DNA of 42,135 nt, taken from NCBI GenBank assembly GCA_004431415.1, contig QPMI01000365.1:1-42135 (forward strand), given 5' to 3'. Positions 28,204-39,137 of this stretch are shown piece by piece. The translations under genes were made by a program, and so were the position numbers. Each line of letters begins with the position of its first letter. The first letter of the stretch is position 1. The DNA comes from Cyanophora paradoxa. Lineage: Eukaryota > Glaucocystophyceae > Cyanophorales > Cyanophoraceae. The notes beneath the pieces are model-generated. The model was not told the origin of the DNA and searched no databases. It was given only the letters and a program-made list of their open reading frames with translations.

Positions 28204-29668
28204 ACTCACCCGCTAACCATGCCAGCGCTAGCCTCTTTTATAATTAAATCTCCCGATCTCACACGACGGGGGTGTACCGGCTAGCTATAGTATCAGGCTC
28301 CCGCGCAGATCCGGCGGTGACACGTGTGCACTGCGGCACGCATAAAGACAAAATTTTCAACACGGATGCGCGCGCGGTGGCGGCCCTCGCGCCACACTGC
28401 CCTCCCCCCTTCCCCACCTCCCCCCCTCGAGCTCCCCTGGAAATTCGGACTGCGCATGCGATCGTAATTAAGCTCGAGCTCGAGCTTGCCACGCGCAGAT
28501 CTAAATCTAGAGTGCATTTGAAATTTTCAGCTGCAGAGCTCACCGCAAGTGCCTCGTGCCTGGCCGCCGGGCGCGAGCGCGCGCTAGTGGCGACGCGCCT
28601 TTCAAGTTTCTAGGAGTTTCTTTAATTATAATTCTTGCTGCTGCGGCTCGCACGCGCTAGGCCGTGGCGGTGCGATCGCGATCTAAAAGCTTAAGATCGA
28701 GCCGTCATTTGACGTTATAGATTTTGCTCAAGATTACGGCCTTCTTCTTTCGCGATCATCGGATCTTGCAGCTGCGGCCTCCGAGGGTCGCATGCGCACC
28801 CGGCCCGCCGCCGCCGTGGTGCGAGCAATATATAGCTAGAAGCTTACGAGCTCGAGCGCATGATAACCACGGATGCCACTGGGGCCGCGGCCAGCTGCTG
28901 ACTGCTCACAGCTGCTTCAGGATATTCTTCAATTCAGATCGCCGGCGAGATGACGTACACGATCCGATCCTGAGCCACGGACCAAGAATGGAACTCTTAG
29001 ATTTTTAATTTCTTTAATTCAGAGGGGTGACGATGTAGCATGCTTGCGCTCAGCAGCGGTTCCGCTGGCGCTGTCTCAGTGGCTTCCGACCAGGCCACCA
29101 GACGCGTGCTACACCGGATTTGGGCAGCAAGACCAGCCCAAACCATCAAAGAGAAAACGAGTTTTTGGTGATGATATTGATCGTGTTCTCCTTGATGGCT
29201 AAAGAGGGCGCCCGCGAGGCGAGCTCGACCCCCTTTGATGGGCTGCGCCGGTCTCGGCGCGCCAGAATGCGGCTCAGGGGTCTTGCGCCGAATTTATGTG
29301 GTTCTCGGGGCACGCAATAATTCCGATCGCGGATGAAGACAGTGGGACCACCCGTCGGGCCCTTAAGTTTGAGATCAAGCGACCTGCAGTGGAACTTCGG
29401 GCATCTAAACACGCATCCGCAGGCGCCGGGTGCGTCCATGTGCGATTTGGCCCGACAAGGCCCGGCGGCCGCACGATTGCCAGCCGCATTCCGGCGCGGC
29501 CGCTCGGTTGGACACTCGGCAGAGATATTTAGAGTTTTCAGAGCGAAGGAACGCCGACCGGGATCCGCGGCGCATGGCGGTTTCGCGGGGTCTCCCGTTT
29601 TTCGCGCGAGGAAAACAAAGAATTTCCTCGCGGAGTCGAACCTGCGTATTGCCAGAAGCCAGTTGGAG
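28204..29668. other. spacer upstream of rlmN
   Basis: No supported gene. Composition rises in G+C toward 29300. An open minus-strand frame at 29146-29742 lies opposite the rlmN leader and is not protein-like. The promoter of rlmN presumably lies in the last few hundred bases. Confidence 0.45.
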
Positions 29669-31642
29669 ATGGCGTCTTTTCTTGCCCCGGCCGCGCTCCC
29701 GGCGGCGCCGCTGTGCCTCAGGATGCCGTTACGAGCTTCCATACTCAGCCAGCCGCCGCCGAGCGAAGCCGTGCAGCCGATCAGGCGGCCAGCGTCAGCG
29801 GCGAGATTCTTCGGCGCCCCGTTGCGGAGGCGGTGCGCGTGGCACGCGGCAGGAGCTAGCAGTCCGTACTCGTACTCGCACCCCTGCGCTTCCGCGCTGG
29901 AGGCGCCGGGCTCCGCCGTCCCCGCAGCGGCGCCCGGCGCGCAGCCGGCGGATCAGGCGGCGACTCTGGCGGACCTGAAGAGCATGAGCCCGGAGGAGCT
30001 GGAGCGGTTCGTGGTGGAGGAGCTCGGGGAGCGGCCGGCGCGGGCGCGGAGCCTGTGGCGGGCGATGTACCGCGAGGGCCCGGACGGGGCGCCGCTGCCG
30101 GCGGAGGTCGGCGAGCTGCGCGGCTACGGCCCCGCCTTCCTCGCGAAGCTGCGTGCCCGCGCCTCGCTCTCGCCGCTCGCGCTGGTGGAGGTGGCGGAGG
30201 CGGCCGACGGGACGCGCAAGGCGGTCTACGCGCTGCGGGACGGGGCGCGGATCGAGTCCGTCCTCATCCCCGACGGGCCCCGCACCACCGTCTGCGTCTC
30301 CTCCCAGGCCCGGCCCCGCCCCGCCCCCCCCGCCCCGCTCGGCCCGCTCCCGTGAGCCGCCCCGCGCCGCCCGCGTCGCCCGCAGGTCGGCTGCGCGATG
30401 GGCTGCACCTGTGCGCCCCGCCCCGCGCCCGCCTCGCCCAGCCGGCGCTCCCGCCTGAGGGGCGGGGCGGCAGTCTGCCTGACGGCGACGATGGGCCTCC
30501 TGCGCAACCTCACCGCCGGCGAGATCGTCGAGCAGGTCCCCCCGCCGCCCCGGCGCCGGGCCGGGGCCTCAGCGGGGCGGGGCGGCAGGTGGTGCAGGCG
30601 CGGAGGCTCGTGGAGCCCGCCGGCCCCCCGTCACCAACGTGTCCGCCCCGCCCGCTGCCCCGCTGCGCCCGCCCCTCGCCCCGCCCCGCCTCACCGGCGC
30701 CCGCCGGCAGCGTCTTCATGGGCATGGGGTGCGCCCCGCCGCCCCCGCCGCCGCCCCTCCCGCCCCGCCCCCGCCCACGGGCCGCAGGGAGCCGCTGGAC
30801 AACTTCGCGGCGGTGGCGGCGGCGGCGGCGACGCTCGCCTCCCCCGCGGGCTCGCCCTCGCCCCGCGCCGCCTCTGCGTCTCCACCTCCGGCCTCGTCCC
30901 CGCCATCCGCCGCTTCACCAGGCGCCCCCCGCCCGCCCCGCACCGCCGGACCCGCCCCGGCTGAGAGGGCCGGCGCAGGGAGGTGGGGGCGCGGCTGGCG
31001 GTGAGCCTCAACGCGTCGAACGCCGAGCAGCGCGCCCGCCTCATGCCCGTCACCCGCCGCCCCGGCTGCTCCCTCCCCGAGCTCCGGGCCCGCCCCGCCC
31101 CCCCCTCTCCGCCCGGCCCTGTACCCCCCCCCCCTGAGGGGGCCCGGGGCGCAGGAGGCACTCGCGGAGTACGCGGCGGCGCGCGGGGAGCCCGTGCGCC
31201 CCCCGCACCCCCCCGCGCTCCCCTCCCCCCGACCCGCCCGCAGGCGTTCGTGGAGTACGTGCTGATCGGGGGCGTGAACGACGCGGACGCCGACGCCGCC
31301 GCCGTCGCCGACCTCCTCGCCGCCTTCCCCGCCAAGGCCCGCCCCGCCCCCGCGGCTCGCCTCTGGCCCCGCCTCACGCGGGGCCTCAGGTGAACCTGAT
31401 CCCGTGGAACGCGCACGGGGGCGGCCCGGCGGCGGAGGGCGGCTTCCGGCCCCCGCCCCGGGCCGCGTCGCCGCCTGGCGCGCCGCCCTCGCCGCCCGCG
31501 GCATCGTCGCCACGGCGCGCCGCCCCCTGAATCCCGCCCCGCCCCCTCTGAGAGCGGGGGCGGGGGGCAGGTGCGGGAGGCGCGGGGGGACGACCGCTCG
31601 GCCGCCTGCGGCATGCTCGTCGTGCCCCGCCCCCAGCGCTAG
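29669..31642 (+). CDS. rlmN: RlmN-type radical SAM rRNA/tRNA adenine methyltransferase, probably organellar
   Basis: Exons: 29669-30307, 30386-30410, 30474-30535, 30589-30638, 30711-30728 (only 18 bases), 30788-30921, then from 30979, about 31155-31195, 31245-31340, 31391-31530 and about 31571-31642 (TAG). The leader (MASFLAPAALPAAPLCLRMP, Ser/Ala/Arg-rich) looks like an organelle transit peptide. The N-terminal domain (SPEELERFVVEELGERPARA, RIESVLIPDGPRTTVCVSSQ) precedes the radical SAM cluster motif CAMGCTFC, which is split by an intron after CAMGCT. Further family motifs are LLRNLTAGEIVEQ, VFMGMGEPLDNF, CVSTSGLVPAIRRF, LAVSLNASNAEQRARLMPVT, FVEYVLIGGVNDADAD, VNLIPWN and DDRSAACGMLV. The enzyme methylates C2 of an adenine in 23S rRNA and some tRNAs. 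Two one-base frame losses, near 30852 and 31465, need correction. Several introns use GC donors. Confidence 0.85.
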
Positions 31643-31759
31643 CCCCGCCCCCGCCCCCGCCCGCCGCCCCTCTGCCCGGACCGTTCTTACTGGGGCGCTT
31701 CTGTATTGTTCTTACTAGCGTACAAGGTTCGCGAGAGGTTGTTTTAACTAGCCTGCGCA

Positions 31760-33545
31760 CATCGCGAGAAATCGACAAATAGCTGAAAGATCGATACGGG
31801 AACTGCAGAACTGCAATCTGACGTAGCCATTAATAGTAGAAGAGTAGACTTCGAATTCTTACTAAGTACTAATTACATGGTAGCCTGATCATCTAACATA
31901 AGATAAGATACAGCCCGGATTCGAGAGAAAGGCAACCATAAAGGAGCGAAGGTAGAAGATCGCGAGACTGCATTGAATCTTATCGACGCACGCTGCGATG
32001 CCCAGGGCTAATAGGATACAGAAATATACTAAAAATAGTACACGGGACCACGAGCGAGCGCTGCCCGGGCTGCGAATGTACACTGCGGCGCAGGAAATGT
32101 TACACGCCGCGGCGGCGGCGGCGGGCGGCGGGCGGGGCGGGGTCAGGCGGCCTGGGCGGGGACGAGGCCGGGGGCCGGGGAGGCGGCGGCGGCGTGGGAG
32201 AAGGGAGGGCGGGCGGGGCGCCGGGCCGCCTCGGGCTCGAGGGGCGTCTCGGGCCCGGCAGGAGTGCAGGCTCGGCCCGCACCGCCGGCCCCGCCCCCTC
32301 GCCCACGCCGCCCGCCGCGACGGCGACTCCGGCAGCGCCACCGCCGCCGCAGGGCCGCGGGGCCTCGGGGCTGGGGCCGGGTGAGGCGGGCGGGCGGGGC
32401 GGGGCGGAGGGCGGGGCGCACGGAGGCCGAGGAGGGGCGGGTGGCGGGGTCGGCGGCGAGGTGCGCGCGCACGTCGAAGGCGCAGAGCGGGCACGAGGCC
32501 TGCCGCCCGCCTCAGCGGCCGGGCCGGGGGGCGGGGCGGGGGCGGGGCGGGCCTTGGAGGCGAGCCAGGGGTCGATGCAGGGGCGTGGAAGGCGTGGCGG
32601 CACGGGAGGCGCCGCAGCAGCTCCCCCGCCTCGTAGTCCGACAGGCACAGCGCGCACGCCGCCGCGTCCGTCGACGCCCCGGGCCGCCCCGGGGGCCCCC
32701 GCCCCCGCGGGTGCCGGCAGCGAGCCCTCGCCCGCCGGCGGCGAGGCGGCGGCGGCGCGGGGCGACGGGGCGAAGGGCGCCGCCGGCAGCGCCGCGATCG
32801 CCTCCGCGGGGAGGCCCGCCTGCGCGGCCGGCGTCAGCCAGGCCGCCCGCCGGCGCGGCCGGCGTCTAGATTAGGTCCTCCCCAGCGGAGGGCGCTCTGG
32901 CGGCTGGGTCGGCCGGCGGGGCCCCGACCGGCGCGGGGCCGCAAGGGCCGGGAACTAGACGATCTACGGCCAGCTCGTGTGTTCTAAGCACGGCCGGAGG
33001 GGCCTCGCCGGCGCGGATCGAAGCAGGGGTCTCGGCGGGAGATTGCGCGCAAGAGCGGCGAGCGGGCGGCGAGTGGGAGCGGCCTGCGGGCGCACCTTCG
33101 GCTGTTTCAGGCGAAGAAGTTCAGCTCGAGCCGCGGCAATGCGAGCATGCTCCGCGAGCTCCACGCGCCGCCGCTCCCTGCGCGGCGCTCGGCTGGCGGT
33201 ACGCGGCAACTCCCTTTGGGCGTGGCGATAAGCACCGGCGGAGCCATCGGATAACCAGAAGAAAGAAGATAACGACTGCCACACATGCCGCAACCTGCGA
33301 AAAGTGTCACCGTCCAGGCCGCCATTGAAGGAGCACGGCCGGCGGCCTGGCCCGCCGGCGGACAAATCGGCGCACAATCAACACGATCTTGACCTGAGCG
33401 TAAAAACAAGCGATTGAGATGGTCAGGCCGGGGCGCGTGCGGCGATGACAATTAGTGGAACTCGGCTGGTCGCACCTCGGGCGGGCCGACGTCGCGGATG
33501 GCGACTGCGCGGGGCGCGTTCGGGTTGCTGCTGCTCATCGCATTG
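31760..33545. repeat. segmental direct duplication, copy 1
   Basis: It aligns with about 34080-35860 in the same orientation, offset roughly 2.28 kb. Shared landmarks are GATCGATACG, TACTAAGT, GCGCAGGAAATGTTACACGC, the whole RING gene, and GGGTTGCTGCTGCTCATCGC near the far end. The coding parts are nearly identical and the flanks more diverged. Confidence 0.85.
32143..33240 (-). pseudogene. RING-H2 finger gene, copy 1 (start lost, frameshifted)
   Basis: Same organisation as the copy at 34427-35511. The RING exon encodes [20 protein letters not shown] and then HAFHAP, but a G run of four instead of five at about 32580 shifts the frame before the Cys-Ile-Asp-Pro-Trp-Leu segment. The last Cys pair (CPLC) lies in the next exon and the C-terminus ends [12 protein letters not shown] at 32143, here in frame with [10 protein letters not shown]. 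The first exon ([20 protein letters not shown]) lacks the ATG found in copy 2 at the equivalent place. Either a decayed paralog or a functional gene spoiled by sequence errors; the missing start favours decay. Confidence 0.65.
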
Positions 33546-34079
33546 TTACTGGGAAGACGTCTAATCGATCAGGCCGCGGGCCGGAGGCACGCCGCTTCAA
33601 TTCGAGGAAAAGCGTGAAAGGGGTAGAGCAATTCGGACTGGAATTTGATCTCGAGCCGCCGCCGGCACGTCGACCGATTTAGCGCTCGAGCTCGCGCAAT
33701 GTACAATTGCAGTCGGAGCCGGCTTAACGTTAACGGCGCGCGCCCGCCGGCCGGCGGCCTGACTCAATCACACTGAGTGATCGTGAGCTTGATCATGCAT
33801 ATGATCGATATCATGATCATGATCATGAGCCCCGCCGCGGCGCGCGCAGCTGCAGCCAGCGCGGAGCCGGCGCACCATCATGGCATGGCCAATGTACATG
33901 GCCCGGCCAATGTTAACGCGTACGCGGCCGCCGGGCCGCGTACGCGTGGCTGGCACGTCTAGATGGAGACTCTAGATCTGAGAGAGGATCCAGAGAGTCT
34001 CTAGATCTGTACGATTCGGCGAGCGCGCGCGAGAAACACAAGAGATCATTTTCAGTTGAAAAAGCTTCTACGCGAATCA
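33546..34079. other. spacer between the two duplicated segments
   Basis: No gene is seen. From 33775 to 34010 it is packed with overlapping palindromes: TGATCA, CATATG, ATCGAT, GATATC, GCGGCCGC, ACGCGT, CGTACG, TCTAGA, AGATCT and GGATCC. Confidence 0.6.
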
Positions 34080-35860
34080 CAAGAAGTTGACATTAGGTTG
34101 ATAGATCGATACGAGAACTGCATCCTGACATAGCCTAGTAGTAAAGCTGAGTATAAATATTTACTAAGTTACATGGACAGCCTGACCGTCCAACATAAGT
34201 CCCGACCGAGAGAAAACCCAGGTTCCACAGAGAGAGAGAGAGAGAGAAAAAAGAGTCAGAGAAGCGAATTTGAAGGGGAACGATCGCGAGATCACGCCAC
34301 CCAGGGCGGGCGCCTTGGACGAGGGAAACAGTACACGGGGCCACTGCCCAAGCTGCGAATGTACGCTACGGCGCAGGAAATGTTACACGCCGCAGCGGCG
34401 GGCGGCGGGCGGCGGGCGGGGCGGGGTCAGGCGGCCTGGGCGGGGACGAGGCCGGGGGCCGGGGAGGCGGCGGCGGCGTGGGAGAAGGGAGGGCGGGCGG
34501 GGGCGCCGGGGCCGCCTCGGGCTCGAGGGGCGTCTCGGGCCCCGGCAGGAGCGCCGGCTCGGCCCGCACCGCCGGCCCCGCCCCCTCGCCCCACGCCGCC
34601 CGCCGCGACGGCGACTCCGGCAGCGCCGCCGCCGCCCGGGGCCTCGGGGGCCGCGGGGCCTCGGGGCTGGGGCGGGTGAGGCGGGCGGGCGGGCGGGGGC
34701 GGGGGCGGGGCGCACGGAGGCCGAGGAGGGGCGGGTGGCGGGGTCGGCGGCGAGGTGCGCGCGCACGTCGAAGGCGCAGAGCGGGCACGAGGCCTGCCGC
34801 CCCGCCTCAGCGGCCGGGCCGGAGGGGCGGGGCGGGGGCGGGGGCGGGCCTTGGAGGCGAGCCAGGGGTCGATGCAGGGGGCGTGGAAGGCGTGGCGGCA
34901 CGGGAGGCGCCGCAGCAGCTCCCCCGCCTCGTAGTCCGACAGGCACAGCGCGCACGCCGCCGCGTCCGTCGACGCCCCGGGCCGCCCCGGGGGCCCCCGC
35001 CCCCGCGGGGTGCCCGGCAGCGAGCCCTCGCCCGCCGGCGGCGAGGCGGCGGCGGCGCGGGGCGACGGGCGAAGGGCGCCGCCGGCAGCGCCGCGATCGC
35101 CTCCGCGGGGAGGCCCGCCTGCGCGGCCGGCGTCAGCCAGGCCGCCCGCCGGCGCGGCCGGCGTCTAGATTAGGTCCTCCCCAGCGGAGGGCGCTCTGGC
35201 GGCTGGGTCGGCCGGCGGGGCCCCGACCGGCGCGGGGCCGCAAGGGCCGGGAACTAGACGATCTACGGCCAGCTCGTGTGTTCTAAGCACGGCCGGAGGG
35301 GCCTCGCCGGCGCGGATCGAAGCAGGGGTCTCGGCGGGAGATCGACCGCTGGAGTGTCGGGCGGGCGGCGGGGAGCACGCGCGGCTTGCGCGCGCACCTT
35401 CGGCCTCTTCAAGCGAAGTAGTTCAGCTTCCTCCGCGGCAACGCGAGCATGCTCCGCGAGCGCCACGCGCCGCCGCTCCCTGCGCGGCGCTCGGGCGGGA
35501 GCAGCGGACATTTTGGCGGGACGGCGGGCACCGGCGGATCCATCGGACAGCCAGAATGACGAAGACAACAAATGCGACACATGCCCCAACCTGCGCGGAG
35601 TGTCACCGTCCGGGCGGGCAGTCAAGCCCGGCGGCCGGCTGCCGGGCCAGCCGGCGGACAAATCGGCGCACAATCAGCACGATCTTGACCTGAGCATAAA
35701 CGGAAGCGATCGCGGCGGTCAGGCCGTTGCGCGTCGGCGAAGACGTAACTCGGCTGGTCGCACCTCAGGCGGGCCGATGTCACGTATTGCCGGCCGGGGA
35801 GTGTAGGGTGCATTAGGGTTGCTGCTGCTCATCGCATCTGCTCTGCTTCAGAAGTCTGGA
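34080..35860. repeat. segmental direct duplication, copy 2
   Basis: Counterpart of 31760-33545. It contains the more complete RING-H2 gene on the minus strand. Confidence 0.85.
34427..35511 (-). CDS. RING-H2 finger protein (probable E3 ubiquitin ligase), copy 2
   Basis: ATG at 35511 opens exon 1 (35511-35398), a basic, helical leader with [20 protein letters not shown]. Middle exons are Pro/Ala-rich (near 35240-35150 and 35110 onward). The RING exon ends at 34850 with an AAG|GCCCGC donor; the next begins at 34793 after a 56-base GC-AG intron. The zinc ligands are complete across the two: Cys-Ala-Leu-Cys, [14 protein letters not shown] and CPLC, that is C3H2C3. The family passes ubiquitin from an E2 to a substrate. 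There is no transmembrane segment. The C-terminal exon is Pro-rich, and two extra bases in C runs relative to copy 1 move it out of the frame ending PAQAA at 34427. A one-base difference near 35070 likewise breaks the frame that copy 1 keeps. Confidence 0.68.
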
Positions 35861-36443
35861 TCGATGTCTGACCGCGCTGCAGCCTGCAGGCTGCAGGTAG
35901 CACGGCTTCGGAGCTGAGGGTGGGGGGTAGTGCGCAATTGACTTGAACACGCGGGTCGCGGTCGTCGACTGCAGTGACAGACTGACAGTGCAGTCTGCAC
36001 TGCGGACCAGTCTGCGGTCCGGATCCTGTGTGCCACGGTGCGCGCATGCGGAGTCGTCGACTCGTCGCATTGCGCCGATGATTGCGGTCCAATTTGCGGA
36101 CCACCGAACTTGCCAGGCTTGCAAAGTTCGTTCGGTCGCCGCGCGATTCGAGCTCCGAATACGAAGCTTAAGATAAGCTCTGATCGGATAAGCGCGCTCC
36201 GAGGCTCGCTAAAGGTTGACGGCCGTGCACGTGATCTGCAGGTGGATTTGGACCTTCGGCCTTCACTCAAGCTTGAACAAAGCCGAGATAAGCATTTCGC
36301 ATTCGAGAAATCTCGTACGTAAAATCGAAACCATCATGCTCCAGATCTAGAAGATCTAGACGAAAACTACTAGGCTAGCAGAAATCTGTACAGCGCTGCA
36401 GATCGATCTGAAACTTGCAATTGAGACTGTAAGCTGAGCAGAA
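35861..36443. other. spacer, no gene seen
   Basis: It contains CTGCAG-rich sequence near 35877-35900 and a run of CAGACTG/CAGTCTG words in both orientations at 35970-36025. No exon is supported. Confidence 0.45.
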
Positions 36444-38791
36444 TCAAAACGTGAAAGCGCTCTCGACGTTCTGGGAAAAAGCACGCGCATCGTCTAAAAA
36501 CGGAGGCCCGCGCATGCGAGCAGGCGACTCGAGACGGAGGCCGGCGGAGCAGGGGCGGGCGGGGCGGGGCCCTGCCGCCCTGGGCGTCGGGGTCAGCGGG
36601 TGGTGGCGAAGCCGGAGGGGGCGGCCGGCGCCCCGTGCCGGCGCGGGGAGCGGCCCGGGCCCGGCAGCGGCCCGCCGGCGGCCGCGGGGCGGCGAGGTCG
36701 AGGGCCGCGGGGGCAGCAGCCCCGCCGCCTGCAGCTGCAGCGCCGGCAGCGCCGGCCGCAGCTGCGGCGACCAGAAGGGCGCCGGGGCGCCGCCGCTGGG
36801 CCCGAGCCGCGGGAGGCGAGGAGCGGGGCGAGCGGGGCGCGCAGGGCGGCAGGGAGGGCAGCGGGGCGGCCCGAGGCGGGCCCCGCGGGGCGCGGGAGGC
36901 CCAGGCGGCGGCCGGGGGCGGGCCGGGGCGCGCCCCTCGCCGCCCCCCGCCCGAAGCGCACGCGGCGCTGCGGGCGGGCGCGGGCCCGTGAGGCCGGCGG
37001 GGCGGGCCGGCGGGGGCGGGGCGGGGGCGGGGCGGGGCGCACGGGGCGGCGCCGTCGAGGGCGACGAAGTAGCGCCCGGCGGGGCGGGGGCCTCCCCGGG
37101 GCGGTGGGGCCCGGGCCCCGGCGGCGACCGCTCTCTCTCCTCCGCCTCCAGCCGCCTCCTGCGGCCCGCGGCCCCGCCCCCGCTCGCCCCGGTCCCGCGC
37201 CGGAGGGGCCCCGCGGGGGCGGGCGCACGAGCGGGAGCGGTGGAGGCGGGCGACGGCGCGCGCCCGCCGCGCCACCGCCGTCCGCGCCGGCGGCGGCGCC
37301 AGCCCGCGAGGCCCCCGGCCCCTGCCGCCCGCCGCCCCGCCCCGCGCCTCAGGCCGGTGGGGAGGCGGGGCGGAGACGGGGCGGACCGAGCGGGGCGGGT
37401 GGCGGCTCGAAGGGCTCCTCGCCTTCGCTCGTCGACCAGCCGCCCTCGCTCCCTTCCCCGCGCCCCGCCGCCGCCGCAGCGGCCGGCTCCGGCTCCGCCC
37501 GGGCCGGCTCCGGCTCCGCCCGCTCCGGCGGCGGGCCGAGCGCGAGGGGCGGCGGCCGCGCGGGCGGGCGGGGCCGGCGGCTCGGAGCCGGGAGGGCCCG
37601 GGCGGCAGCTCGAGGGGCGGGGGAAGGCGGGCGGCCCCTCCCGAGCGGCGACTCGCAGGGCGCCGAGGGCGGCGGCGCCGGGCCGGGCCGGGGCCCGGGG
37701 CGGGGGCGGGGCGGGGCGGGGGGTGGAGCGGTAGGGCCGGGGCGGGGCCGGGGCGGCGGAGGGGCGGCGGGGCGGGGCGGGCGGGGCCCATCGAACGTGA
37801 TGCTCACCACCGAGCTCCGCCTCTGCGCCCCGCGCCGGCGTCGGAGGGGCGCGGCCGGGCGCGAGGGCGGGGCGGGCGCCGGCACCAGCGGGCGGCGACG
37901 GAGGCGAGCTTGGGGGCCGGCGGCTGCGGCGGCGGCGGCTGCGGCGGCGGCGTCGCGGGCGCCGAGCGGGCCCCGGGCGACGGGGCCGCTCGGCTGCGCG
38001 GGTGCGGGGGTCGGGCGGGCCGGCGGGGGCGGCCCGCGGGGCGGGGCGGGCGGACGGGCGCGGAGGGCGCGCTCGACGGCGTCGGCGGTGCGCTCCAGCG
38101 CCGCGCTCGCCTCCTGCGGCGGCGTCAGAGGGGCGCGGCGGGGCGGGGCGGGGCGGGGCGCGGGTGCGGGCGCGCGGCGGCCGAGGCGACGAGGGAGTGG
38201 GCGAGGAGGACGAGGGCCTCCGGCGCCGCCCCGGCCGCCCCCTCCGGCCCCGCCCCGCCCCCTCCGCCCCCTCCCCCTTCTCACCGACCGCCTGCGGGGG
38301 CCCCGTCGGGCCGCTGCGGCGGGCGGGGCGCCCCAGCGCCGCCGCGGCGCACGGGGCGGGCACCTCGGGGCGGGCCGGAGGCGGACGGAGGGGCCGGAGG
38401 CGCGGCGGAGGGAGGGCCGGCGGGGACGGCCGCCTCGCCCTCGGCCCCCGCCGGCCCGGGCCCGGGGCCCCTCAGGCGGAACGCCTCCAGGTCCCACTGC
38501 CGCTGCGCCCGCCGCCGCACCTTCCGCCTCCCGAACCCGCGCCGCCCGTCCCCGCGGTCCCCGCCGCTGCTCGCAGCCGACGCCTCGCTCACCGCGGACG
38601 CCCGCCGGCTCTCCGACTGCGGCTGCGGCGCGCGTCAGGCGAGCGCGCGGCCGACGGCGGGCGTCGCGGGCCTCAGTCTTGGCCTTGACGATGTCGTCGT
38701 AGCCGTTGAGCGTCTGCAGCAGGTCGTCCGCCAGTGCGAAGTACGACGCCTGCGCATGCGCTGAGCTCAACCCCTGCAAGGAACGAATCAT
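36444..38791 (-). CDS. Pro/Ala-rich multi-exon protein, family unknown
   Basis: The best start is ATG 38791 (MIRSLQGLSSAHAQASYFAL), giving a helical exon that continues ADDLLQTLNGYDDIVKAKTE to a GC donor. The next exon (QSESRRASAVSEASAASSGG, then GRRKVRRRAQRQWDLEAFRL) follows a CCTGAC branch motif and a CCGCAG acceptor. Further supported pieces are EALVLLAHSLVASAA, EASAALERTADAVERALRA, LASVAARW, RRSSVVSITFDG and WSTSEGEEPFEPPP. The rest is low-complexity Pro/Ala/Arg sequence in which I cannot fix exon borders, and the 3' end (an open frame reaching 36444) is uncertain. The helical pieces suggest a coiled or bundle N-terminal domain. No function is proposed. The long plus-strand frames opposite are shadows of the G+C bias. 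Confidence 0.45.
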
Positions 38792-39137
38792 ACGTCACTG
38801 ACCTTTCGAGGCTGCCCCGCCCTCTCCGGCGGGTCCTTTGTTCGTCTCCCGCCATCCTTCAACGCCGCCTGCGACGCTAGAAGGCTGCGAAGCATGTCGC
38901 GGGTCGGCGATTTTTGACGGCCCGATCGGCCACTGCAGGCCGTCACCCGCCGGCTAAACGCTTCATCCGCAGCTAGCAGCCAGAGCTACGTCGTCTACGT
39001 GGCCCGCCGAGGCCGCTGGCTCGATTGTGCACAGTGAAGGCGGCGACGAGGAGGCGAACGAAGGAAATCTGGCACCCCTGCGAGAAGGTTCGGCCTGGTT
39101 CGCGGCAGCGTTCCGCGCCGCCGACGCGCCGTCGCAG
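38792..39137. promoter_or_regulatory. divergent promoter region
   Basis: It lies between the start of the Pro/Ala-rich gene (minus) and calnexin (plus). A short frame MAGDEQRTRRRGRGSLER at 38855-38802 (minus) does not join the downstream exon in phase. No TATA box was seen. Regulatory role is inferred from position. Confidence 0.35.

Noticed and set aside
30404-30415. Loss of the Phe in the RlmN cluster motif (CxxxCxC)
   Set aside because: A GT-AG intron at 30411-30473 restores CAMGCTFC in phase.
36600-38702. 700-codon plus-strand frame
   Set aside because: Composition is Arg/Gly/Ala shadow sequence with no family pattern. The minus strand has helical exons and splice motifs instead.
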